Shown here: positions 1-11,500 of the stretch, in pieces | Layout of the letters: each line of letters opens with the position of its first letter | How positions within the stretch are numbered: position 1 is the stretch's first letter | Assembly: GCA_963576725.1 (NCBI GenBank) | Contig: OY755241.1 | Location: 24,650,449 to 24,714,448, forward strand | DNA length: 64,000 bases | Direction of reading: 5' to 3' | Source of the DNA: Azorinus chamasolen | Taxonomy: Eukaryota; Mollusca; Bivalvia; Cardiida; Solecurtidae | Position numbers and translations under genes: made by a program | The notes under the pieces: model-generated | Told to the model about the DNA's origin: nothing | What the model saw: only the letters and a program-made list of their open reading frames with translations | Databases searched by the model: none

Positions 1-310
1 AGAGAAGTTCAAGCTTTGGTAAAAACTGTAAAATCAAATCTATATCGTGTCAAAAGCAAACAGAACAGACCCTGATTAGACAGCTTCTATAGTAGCCGTC
101 TGATGTGGGTCTACTCTTATTTTTAATGCCTAAAATCACATTATTTCTATAAAGAGAAGTTTTTAACTTGACAAAAAACCTGTAGAATCAGATCTATATC
201 ATTTCAATTTGAAGCAAACAGAGCAGACCCTGATCAGACAGCTTTAATAAGAGTGGTCTGATCTGGGTCTACTCTGTTTGACAATGCGTAAAACAGGTTT
301 ATATGAGAGA
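1..310. repeat. Two degraded copies of the GACCCAGATCAGAC hairpin MITE
   Basis: Around 45-120 and 190-290 are inverted copies of a motif reading outwards as AACAGAGYAGACCC and GATCAGAC, separated by a short loop. The same hairpin recurs at least ten times in the window. It lies in intron 3 of TMEM45-like copy 1. Confidence 0.55.
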
Positions 311-420
311 ATGTTAGGGTTAAAAGAGTTTTAAAGATATTTTATTGGTCATTTCAAACAGGTTTATATGAGGGAATGTTAGGGTTAAAAGAGTTTTAAA
401 GATATTGTATTGGTCATTTC
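300..420 (+). repeat. Two-copy tandem repeat, about 61 bp
   Basis: A block beginning AACAGGTTTATATGAG and ending TTGGTCATTTCA occurs twice in succession with few differences. Confidence 0.7.
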
Positions 421-620
421 ACACAAACACTTGCATTATGTACTGCCTAGCACTTTGTGTGCCTATCTACCTGGATCAGTATGGATCAGTCTACCTGGAT
501 CATATGGTCAGTGACCCTGACTGGACACTGCAGGAGCACTCCAGGGAATCGATCAGCACAGCTGGATACTGTGTATATGGGGGGAGGTTTCATTTATATA
601 AGGAACTTTGAAATACCTTT

Positions 621-878
621 AACCATTCGCTTGCTATTCACGTCAATATACATACCTTTAAATAGTGAAGATCCAGATGAGACAGCTCCTGCAGGAGCTG
701 TCTCATCAGGGTCTGCACTATTTACAAGTTGATGATGCAACCAGTACACTCCACAGCAGTGATTGCACAGCGAAATACTTGTACACAGTGAAGATATATA
801 TGTAATTATACAACAGGGCATGCGCAAAGAAGGAGAAATGTATTTTAAAATTCAGCAAGAGAAGGGTTAAAAAGAACA
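621..878. mobile_element. MITE with TTAA-type ends, family 2 (second copy at 50049-50296)
   Basis: The sequence starts near ACCATTCGCTTGCTATT and ends near AGCAAGAGAAGGGTTAA, so the ends are inverted repeats. It contains the perfect palindrome around AGCTCCTGCAGGAGCT. A closely similar ~250 bp copy lies at 50049-50296, on the other side of exon 3 in the paralogous gene, so this is independent insertion rather than shared descent. Short open frames here are by-products of the repeat. Confidence 0.65.
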
Positions 879-889
879 TAGATAAACAT

Positions 890-2330
890 AAATGTACCAG
901 AGTTTTTGCTGAATCCATTGATGGCAATGACTTATATCAATATGAAAAATGTGTGTGGGTGCGGGGGAAGGTCCTGACTAACATATACATGCCCTTAACT
1001 ATATGGGACAGGGTGAACATCATGGATGTAATTATTATACCATATCTATATGGCGCTCTTTTCAATCCGGATTTGTGCGTTCAAAAGCGCATCACATGAA
1101 TAAGTATATTACAATATCGACTATATTCAATGCATATAGAATAATCAAATCAAAATATATTTAAGATATAGATATGGATAAGAATCAGAAACAAGAGAAC
1201 CATGATGGCCCTATATCGCTTACCTTCGAATTGAATCACTAGATAGAGTTCAACTAGTCACAACCATCTCCGGAAAATAAAGATAAGAGTGTCACAGTAG
1301 ATTTATTTTTTTCCACTGAAGATTATTTAATTTAGTCAAAATGCATGGTAGCCATGCTTGCTTCTAATATGGTCATAAGAGGACAATTCTTACCAAACAT
1401 CATTCAAATTGGACCTTTTTTGGAGATTTTTCAAGATTTCCCTAAATCCATATAAGGAAGTTTCACTTCACCCACGTCGACCATGCTTTTTTCAGATATC
1501 AGCATGGGTATAGCAAATTTGGTAAAGGGTCACAAGGCAGTTATTCCTACCAAATACGATTAAAATTGGACAACCGTTTTTGAAGAAGAATGTTTTTAAA
1601 TGTGTCTATATACATGTAGTTATATGGGGAAATCTAGTCCCGCCCCTTGCGACAATGTTTGTTTTTGAGATATGAAAATGATTTTAACAATTTTGATAAA
1701 GGGTCACTAGGCGACTATTCCTATCAAATACCATTCAAATTGGACCATCGGTTTGAAGAAGACGTTTAAAGGTTTTATGGATAGTTATATATAGAACTCT
1801 AGTCAAGCCCCTTGCGGCCGTTTATTTATATCAACACTTTTTAGTAGATTTGATAAAAGGTCACCAGGCGATTATTCCTATTCAAATACCATTCAAATTG
1901 GACTGCCGGTTTTGAGAAGATTTTAAAGGTTTTCTGGTGCATCTAGGAGACTATCGTTTTGAGACAATGTCACATGTACACTATAGTCAAATATTTTATA
2001 CTCTGCTCAAAACGTATAGACCATACGTAGACCCATATTTAGACCTCGTTTGATGGCCGCTTAACTCAGGCTCTGCTATATAAAACAAGTGGATAGATTA
2101 TTATGACAAAAGGTAGAGGATTATATCTAATATATTGCATGAATAAATAGAGCTGAACCCGGATAGACTATGTTATGGTGTTTTATACAGATAACGGGAT
2201 AATGGTGCCCTTTATCTAGATTACCAGAAATTTGATGATATCCACAAAATCCCACCGTGAACGGGGCTAATTTTCGAAGCAGGTAAAGGGGTAAATCACA
2301 ATACATTCTGTGATTTAGAGTAATGTACCT
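890..2330 (-). other. Intron 3 of TMEM45-like copy 1, homologous to 46760-48445
   Basis: Stretches such as 1022-1130, 1255-1400 and 1480-1560 align by eye with 47000-47090, 47200-47350 and 47890-47990, in the same order and orientation relative to exon 3. From 1380 to 1960 it contains about four units of a ~160 bp tandem repeat, each with a CAAATACCATTCAAATTGGAC-type core. Confidence 0.65.
1380..1965. repeat. Tandem repeat, about 160 bp, four diverged units
   Basis: A core like ACCATTCAAATTGGAC recurs near 1402, 1557, 1730 and 1886, each preceded by a TATTCCTA motif. Unit length and divergence resemble the core repeats of bivalve 'pearl' elements. The same array occurs in the paralogous intron around 47335-48000, interrupted there by a PLE tail. 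Confidence 0.6.
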
Positions 2331-2332
2331 AC

Positions 2333-2528
2333 CACACGAAAGCAAATGATGCCGTCAAATGGACCAATCCGTCGATGTAAAGAACGTTTCGATAGCGCAA
2401 TAAATCCAAGACAGAATGAACGAAGAACAGACAATATATTGATACGTGTTGAAGGCGATTAATATTCTTGAAGTTTCCATTTTCATCTATAAATGTCGGT
2501 CGACTAACGAGCAGCTCAAGCAAAACAC
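2333..2528 (-). CDS. TMEM45-like copy 1, exon 3
   Basis: Acceptor ACACAG, donor GTAGGT; 196 nt, phase 1 in and 2 out, open. It contains DENGNFK, LQHVSIYCLFF and the hydrophobic LVHLTASFAF stretch. A PLE reverse transcriptase on the opposite strand begins only about 210 bases upstream of the acceptor. Confidence 0.85.
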
Positions 2529-5500
2529 CTGTGTAATAGAAATATTCCCGTTAAACTTCTGCACTCGAATAAGATGTCTGCAGATATGGTCGTCTTCTTC
2601 AATTCTAACATTTCACTTCTTTCCAAATATAGTGTCATTGTAACAAACCATTTGCTCGACGTCTCATATTTTTCAAAGGTAATCACACTGTCGCAAGTAG
2701 AGTGCTTATGGTTAGATGTAACTTTTGCCTCTGATACCATTGCTTGTGACTTGTTTTTGTCTTGTTATGAACGGGATTTTATGCTTAACCTTAATAGCGA
2801 TTCACAGGCGGATGTCATCAATGCCTTTAACAATACAGCACGTTATTTAGACGACATTTTTAATATTGATAACCCATACTTTGATTCTATGATAACCTCA
2901 ATTTACCCTAGGGAGCTCAAGCTTAATAAAGCAAATAGTTCTGACATATCTGCAGCCTTTTTAGATTTAAATTTATCTATAAACAATGGTACAATTTCTT
3001 CTGGAATTTATGACAAAAGGGATGATTTTAATTTTAAAATAGTTAACTATCCTCATTTGGATGGGGATGTTCCCCGAGCTACATGTTACGGTGTATACAT
3101 TTCTCAGCTTATTCGTTTTGCTAGAGCTTGTTCCTCTGTTGATGATTTTAACAATCGTAACCTTATTATCACTGAAAAACTACTAAAACAGGGCTACAGA
3201 TATGACAAACTTCGTAAAACATTTTCAAAATTTTACCACCGTAATATTCTACTCATCAGCAAATACAATTGTAATTTACGTACTTTTCTAAAGTTAGGTA
3301 TTTCACATCCGGAGTTTTACGGTGATGTCATTTACAAACTTCGAAAAATTATTGGACATACTTATTTTGATACTTTGTTTGTCAAACGTATAAAACAATT
3401 CATTAAAAAGGGATATGACCCCTCTATATTGCAGCACACTACATGCTTGGTGGTCGACCCCTTTACAGTTGGTCATTATGCTTTCCTCTTTACTTGTGCG
3501 ACGACGGAAAAGGCTTAATACTCTATGAAGATTCCCTCTGAAACCCGTTTACGGAGGGAGGAAATTAGATATTTGTATTTTGCTAGTTCTGTCGTACCCC
3601 AAATGACTACTCCACAGCTGCTCTGACCTGAATAGTCATCGAGTACATGCCTACGATGTCAAGTTTATTCTTTTTCAAACAAAACAGTTGTGTACGATTA
3701 ATATCCACTGGTAATTGTATTTTCTTGCGATTGATCTTTTAAATGTCGCAGTAGAAGTGTTTCAAATAGTTTTCCCGTACTTTTAAATTATGACGTCATT
3801 TACATGATGACGGCGCTTGTTTACTTCTAATAGCGTTCATTTTCAAATCATTTTCATTTTGGCATACATCGTTACGCATGTTGTGGTGTTGTCTGGAGGG
3901 GGAATTTTATTTACATTTTGACTTTGGTGAAAGTGGGATAAGGACGAGGTTGGGTACCCATAAACCAGGTTCAAGTCCCCCAGTAGCCCTTTTTTATTGC
4001 TTTTGGCTGCTGGCCGTTCCAAGGCGGCACTCCTGCTTTCAGCCTACGGTCAATTTTGTTTTTTAATATGCTTAATGTTTAATGTGTTTCGTCTTGATAT
4101 GCGTCCTGTTATGTTTTGTCTTGTGGCTTTACCGTTTCTCGTTAGATGGTGTTTGATGCGGTGTCATTCCGTGTGTGGCTCTCCCTGTTTGACTATTTTT
4201 CCATATTTAATACTTTACTTCGTAACCATTTATGCAAGAAAGCATAACTCCATGAATATGTGGGAACATTCAGATTTTTCACAAGGCGGTACTTCCATCT
4301 TCCCCCTATTGTATGTTTGTTTTGTCTTTGTGCGTCTTATTATGTTTTTGATAGTTATGTACATTTGCTGTGTTTTCTTGTGTTGCTGTTCGGGCGGCTT
4401 TTTGTTCTGTATGTGGTCTTTCCTGCAGTGCTCATATTTGTACTTTTCACAGTTTGGTTACAGAGAAATTAATCCCTGAGTGATGCAGTTACCATGGAAA
4501 CCCTCAGACCTTACATCAGAAATGGACACACGCAACTTTAGTTTGTTCAAAAGCAACCTTTGTAAAGTGAAAACAATTATAGGATTATCTCATAATAATT
4601 ATACACGTTTTCGGTGTAAGTAAATGTGGTATCTATTGATGTCATAATATCATACAAAATTTCTTAGCTTTAATGAAAATAACAATCAGCAAAGCTCCTC
4701 TCATACGCCTAATAGACCCAGATAAGATGGCTCCTGTAGGAACCGTCTGATCAGAGTTAGCTCTGTTTGCTTATGAAATAATATAGATAGGATTCTTCAG
4801 TGTTTGATATGATCAAAAATTCCCATGTTAATGCGTCATTACACAAACTAATTAATATGCTTGATGTTATTATTTCTTACATGAATATTCATGGAGTAGA
4901 TGATTAAAAGGGACTGTCAGCCTAACTACCTACACTTGATGCACAACAATGAATTAAGAAAACTTTAACATTGCTTATAACTTCTGAATTACTTAAGCTA
5001 GACCATTGATATTTGGTATGCGGATAGCTTGGTTGAAGGCCCTTCACTTTCACTTGATACAAGGATACATGAAATCAGGTCAAGGTCACTACTTCCAAAA
5101 GTTTGTCGTTTTTAACGAACTTTAACTTTGCTTTAACGTCTGAACTACAAATGCTAGGCAATTCATCTTTAGCATACAGATAGCTTGGGCAAAGGCCTTT
5201 TATTTGATACACGGATATATGAAACCAGGTCAAAGTCACTATTTCCAAAACCTTGCTATTGTTAACAAAACTTTAATCTTGCTAATAACTTCTGAATTAC
5301 TTAAGCTAGACCATTCATATTTTGTATGCAGATAGCTTGGATAAAGCCCTTGCACTTGATATAAAGATACATATAATAAGTTCAAGATCAATGTCATTAT
5401 TTCCAAAACTTTGCCATTTTTAACAATTTTAACATTGCTATAACTACTGAACTACAAATGCTAGGTAATTCATCTTTGGTATACAGATAACTTGGGTGCA

Positions 5501-8500
5501 GGCCTTTGACTTGATACAAGGATACATGTAATCAGGTCAATGTCAAGGTCACTATTACCAAAACTTTGCCGTTATTAACAAAACTTTAACATTGCTATAA
5601 CTTCTGAATTACTTAAGCTAGACCATTCATATTTGGTACGCAGATAGCTTGGTTGATGGCCTTTTACTTGATACAAGGAAACATGAAATCAGGTCAAGGT
5701 CACTATTTCCAAAACTTTGCCGTTTTTAACAACCTTTAACATCGCTATAACTTCTGAACTACCAATGCTAGGTAATTCATCATTGGTATATAGATAGCTT
5801 GGGTAATGGCCTTTCACTTGTTACAAGGATACATGAAATCGGGTCAATGTCAAGGTCACTATTTCCAAAACTGCCGTTTTAACAAATTTTAACATTGCTA
5901 TAACTTCTGAACTACAAATGCTAGGCAATTCATCTTTGTTATACAAATGGCTTTGGTAAAGGTCTTTCAGTTGATATAAAGATATTTGAGATTAGGTCAA
6001 AGTCAAGGTCACTATTTTGACAAGTTGGCCATTATTGAAATACTTCAACATTTTTCTTTACTGCTGAAACTCATATGCTAGACAATTCAGATATGGTATG
6101 GAGATAACTTTGGTGAAGGCGTTTCATTTGATACAAGGATACATGAAATTGGATCAAGGTCAAGGTCACTATTGTTAAAACTTGACTGATTTTAACAAAC
6201 TTTAACATGTTGCTATAACTTGATTCACGAGTGCTAGGCAATTCACGTTTTGTATGCATATAGCTTTGATAAGGACCTTATGGTTGACAAAAAGATACCT
6301 AAAATCAGGTCAAGGTCACTGTTTTGAAACATTGGCTGTCATTAAAGTTTTGTTATAACTTCTGAATTGCATGGGCTAGACAATTTATAGTTGGTATGCA
6401 GATAGCTTGGGTGAAGGCCTTTCAGTTGATACAAGGGTCCATGAAATGTTGTAACGTTTGGTGTACGCCTAGGCCAACATGTCTGTATAAATAATGAAAT
6501 GTTCAATGACTGATAAGTAGCCCACTCGTCAGATTTTCATTGGGTTTTTTTTAGAAAAAGATATACAACAGAACCTGTCATAAGAGTCTTAAAACGTCGG
6601 TTGCTTAAGGCATGGCAAAGGTAATGCAGACATATCCTATATGACCTTTCTGCATTACGTTTGACTTGCTTTAAGCTGTATACTGTTTTTTTACCGTAAC
6701 GAGGACCGAGTAACAAAAGTGAAGGACATACTGTGACAACCTGCGAAACAAAACCATGTGCAATATAGCTTCTTTTACATGCAGAGAAATACATTTATAA
6801 CAAACCACAGCTTGTGACAACTACTTTCAGACACATTTCGACCGGTAGTTCTCTCCCAAACACATTGGAAACAATAGAAATCCGTGGCAGAAATTTTCTT
6901 TTGCTTCCAGCCTGGAAAAAAGATAACACGCAACTACAGTTAATAAGGGATATGTGCTGGTTAGTGTTAAGTGTGTTTCTCTTGTTTTGGCCAAGAGTCA
7001 TACAGCATGGCTCTTACGTCGCTCCATGTGGTTTAAACGTATTTAATATTGTTTCATGCAGTTTAAACGTATCTTATCTTGTTCCCGTCAGTTTAAACGT
7101 ATCTAATCTAGTACCAGGATATTTAAACGTATATAATCTGGTTCCAGAGTGTTTTAACGTATGTTTTACCTAGTTCCAGAGAGTTTAAATATACGTTAAC
7201 TGATTCTAGGCGGTTTAAACACATATAACCTGGTAACAGGGAGTTTAAACATATGCAATCTGGTTTGTGGGATTTTAAACGATTTACTAATTCCATGTGG
7301 TGTTATTCGACGAAAGTTAATGTTCAGATTATCCAGTAAAACTCATCTAAACCGGAATTCTAGAACTGAAGAATTTAGATACGTTTAGGCAGATGACTGT
7401 TTAATGCAGGGTGTTTCACCCTTCACTAAGCTGTTTCCTGTCTCCATCATCGATATTTATACCAAATTGAACGTCCAATGTATAGAGGTTCTGCTGTATA
7501 AAGTTGAGATGTCTTTGTCTAATGAATGAATAGATTAATTGCTTTGCAAACAGTGCAGAAGTTTGGTTAAGTTAACACCGCTCGACACCTATGATCTCAG
7601 ACTCAATCAAAACGTTTTATAACATCTGTGCCTGGTCCCATAATACTTCAAGAGTATTCTAAATGGTGGAAGCCCACAGTAAATATCATAGAGTACAACC
7701 CTCGCCTGCCATCGTGCAAGTAAAAAGGGAAAGCATAGCGACCGACTGTAAAATGGTCGATAACCAAACATGCAATGCAGTGTGTTGCAATATAATAGGG
7801 TCAGAACCTTTCCGAATTTAAGAAGTCCATGAGTTATAACTAAATTACGACTACTAAAATCTTCTAGCAAAGAACATGCTCGGGTAGTGTTGAGAAATGT
7901 AAAGCCCATAAGATGTAGACCGGGAAATATCTCCATCTAGAGAAGGATAATTAACAATTTTGAAATCCCTATCGTAGAACCCATAGGTACAAATTGTGCA
8001 CCTCTTGTTGCAGATTTGTTTTTGGTATTGCTATGAGAGGGATTTTATGCTTAGCTTAAAACCTGATGCACAGGCCGACATTGTTGATGCTTTTAATAAA
8101 ATTTCAAGGTATTTAGACGATATTTTGAATTTGGATAATCCTTTTTTGGAAACTATGATTTCTTCAATTTACCCAAAATAACTGTCTTTAAACAAAGCGA
8201 ATTAATCTGACATTATGGCCTCCTTTTTAGATTTGAATCTTTACATCACAAATGATTTTTTCGTCCAACATATACAATAAAAGGGAATATTTTAGTTTAA
8301 TTTTAAATTTGTTAATTATCCTTTTCTAGAAGGAGATGTGCCCCGTTCTACATCTTATGGGGTTTATATATCTCAATTTATTCGGTTTGCCCGAGCCTGT
8401 TCTTTGTTAGATTTTAACAGTCGTAATTTAGTTGTAACTGATAAACTTCTTAAGCAAGGTTACAGATATCACAAACTTCGGAAAACGTTATCTTAAATTC

Positions 8501-11500
8501 ATTATCGAAATTTACCACTCCTTAGTAAATATAATTGCAACATACGGACATTACTGCAACAAAGCATTTCTCAACCAGAATTTTATAGTGATGGTATCTA
8601 CAAACTTAGGAAAAGTCGGGGTCATATCCATTGTCATGATTTGTTTATGGACCAAAAAACATTAATACCAGAAATTTCATATATTTTATCACAGTTACGT
8701 TTTACATGTTCTTTGATCGTAGTAAGACAGGATGTCAAAAGTTTAGATATTTTAGTAGTGGTACAACAGCTAGAGGTGGCAATAAAACGCGTCTTATAAG
8801 GTTTTTTATGTAGTTTCGGAATCCAGTACAAAGTAGAAAGTTTATGTTTTACATGTTCCGAGACTATACATTGTATCTTTTTCAGGTGCTTGAAATGTTA
8901 TATAAGTGTGTCAGTCAATTAGCTCATTCTTTAAAAATATCAACATAATACAATCTTCAAATAATGATTACATTATTTGATGCCTTGTCAGCAGGAACAA
9001 GAACATAATTTGAATGAAAATTAGAAATGTTTTTCTTCAAATAGCGAAATGTAACTCTAGGTCGAGGTGGTAAAAGCTGGTAATTTGCTTTGTAAAAAGT
9101 AATACGCGTATCAATAATATCAAAAATACATTTCTTCCAATCCGAAAGGGCATTAACATCAGCATGTATCACTTTTTCCCTGTCGTGTCCTTAACGGCTT
9201 CCATGCAGTTGCTCTGACTTCAGCAAAGTCAGTGAGTACATATTTGACGGATGTTTCGCATTTGTTATGCTATGTTTTACATATTGAGAGGTTTCGATTC
9301 CCTAATTGTATGTGTACGTATATGTGTAATTGGAAAAGTAGTAAAGTCAAGCAGGCAAAGCCACATGCAAGACGCAACCACCACCAAAACACCGATAGAC
9401 AGCATGACACACACACACAACCACACACCCAAACGCACGCACACACACACACGAAATGAACACAGAAAACACCAAAAGAGACACAAGAACCAGGGACAAA
9501 CGTTCCACAACATGAACAACCCACAAGCACAAAGACGCAAGGCAAACAAAAGGAAGGGTGACAAAGAGAGTACCGCCTTGGCACGGTCAGCAGCAAAAAC
9601 ACCACTGGGGGTTTAAACCGGTTTACGGACGTCCTAACCTCGCACTTCTCTCAAAGTCACCCTAGCTTTACAAATATTGTAAATAAAGGTATCCCCGCTG
9701 GACTTACCCACAACATAGACGACGGTGTAAGCCTTAATGCGTCATCATGTCGGTGTGTGACGTCATCAATATATGTGTAAATAGCACCAGCCTTTGACAT
9801 TCTCAGCGTGTAGGATTGCTTCTAGAAGTGTAAATTAATCATAGTTTTATGCTTATTTTCACATGTTTTCTAGTAAAATGTGTTGATAGAATGTTAATAC
9901 CAACCCTTCTCTTCGTGTCACAACAGTTAATTTTACTTGCCAAGTGACAATAAAGGTGTTTAATATCATATTTCGTGAGCCAGTTGAAAAGTTATCTGAA
10001 CTGAGTAATGGAGGGTTTTGTGTCAATTAGGCTTTGCATTTCTTAAATCCGTGTATGCTTCGTATTTTTGATTCAGTCAGTCTGTCTGTCCGTCCGTCCG
10101 TACGCCCACCAACCCTCCGCCAAGCCACACATGCCGTCTATCTGCCTGCATGTCTGCCTGCGATCTTATGATTATTTTGCTGTGGTTGTTAAAATGTTGC
10201 TCTTATGCTAATGTGATTCTATGTCTGTGCTGTATTGTGTGTGTATGAAATGTCGGTGTTAATAGCTCTGTCGAGCTTATGTTATTTGTTAATTCTGTAC
10301 CGACTTGTAAATAAATATTACTTGACTTCACTGCCTGTCTGTCCGTCTGTCTTTCTGTCATTCTGCCGTATAGTGTATGCATGCCCGTCTGTCTGTCTGT
10401 CTATGTTTATCGATCTGTATATCTATCTGTCTATCTAGATCTATCTATATATTTGTATGTGTTTGTTTGTCTATCTATTTGTCTATCTTTCTGTATGTAT
10501 ATCAATATGTCTATTGATATGTCTGTCTATCTATCTTTTTATCTGTCTTTCTGCCTTTCTATGTATCTGTTTATCGATCAGTCTGTCTCCCTGTATGCCT
10601 GTCAGTCCGTATATATTTTTTTTCTTTCTATGTTCATCTTTGTGGCCTGGTCCCGCAAGAAGTCGTATCGTATGACAATCTGTCTATCTATCTATCTGTC
10701 TTTCTAACTATCTGTTTATCGATCAGTCTGTCTCCCTGCATGCCTATCAGTCTGCATATTTATTATTTTCTTTCTATGTTCATCTTTGTGGCCTGGTCCC
10801 GCAAGTCGTAACGTATGACAAACTACCCGTACGGGTACACGTTATCTGATTTCGAAACATGATTTCAGGAATTCAGGAACGAGTACGTGTACACACGTAT
10901 ACGTACAGGTACAAGTAAGAAATCGAAACCTCTATTGTCATGTGTTTACCGTCTTCTATGTTGTGGGAAAGTCCGGCGGGGATACCTTTATTTACACTAT
11001 TTGTTAAGCTATGGTGACTTTGAAATTAATGTAAGGTTAGGACGTTCGTAAACCGGTTTAAACCCCTCAGTGGTGATTTTGCTACTGACCGTCCCAATGC
11101 GGTATTCTATTTGTCACCATTTCTTTTGTTTGTCTCGTGTCTTTGTGCTTGTGCTTTTGTTCATGTTTAGAATGTTCTTTTCTGGTGCTTGTGTATTTGT
11201 TGGTGTTTTCTGTGCTCATCTGTGCATGTGGTGTGCGTGTGTATGTTTGACATGCTGTCTATCGATGTTTTGGTGGTGGTTGCGTCTTATATGTGGCTTT
11301 GCATGCTTGACTTTACTACCTTTTCATTGACACTACACTTGTAAGAATGACAACAATAGATACTGCCATAGTAACTAGAACCAATTTGTTCACTTTACAT
11401 GTGACACCATTGACATCAATGATTCTAGTTTTGATTCCATCTTTAACAAGCAGCAAAACATTTTTCTTGCTAACAATGGAAAAGTAGTAAAGTCAAGCAG

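Noticed and set aside
594..827. 77-codon minus frame with DPDETAPAGAV (similar at 49925-50176)
   Set aside because: The conserved peptide is the translation of a palindromic MITE (AGCTCCTGCAGGAGCT); the same phrase appears from both strands.
3997..4479. 160-codon open frame as a membrane protein gene
   Set aside because: The DNA is a PLE 3' tail found many times in the window in different frames; hydrophobic composition comes from T-rich sequence.
6071..6794. Short minus frames in intron 2 as extra exons of copy 1
   Set aside because: They fall in the 153-bp tandem array or its flank; exons 2 and 3 already join in phase without them.
7017..7285. Possible CRISPR-like array (also 23370-23575, 40385-40715)
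   Set aside because: Repeat units are contiguous and diverged, with no unique spacers of constant length, in a eukaryotic intron or intergenic setting.
9270..9616. Overlapping 111-121 codon open frames on both strands
   Set aside because: They lie in a CA/TG-rich PLE B tail that recurs several times in the window without conserving any frame.
10235..10707. Cys/Leu/Ser-rich 67-108 codon frames
   Set aside because: Translations of a TCTG/TCTA microsatellite.
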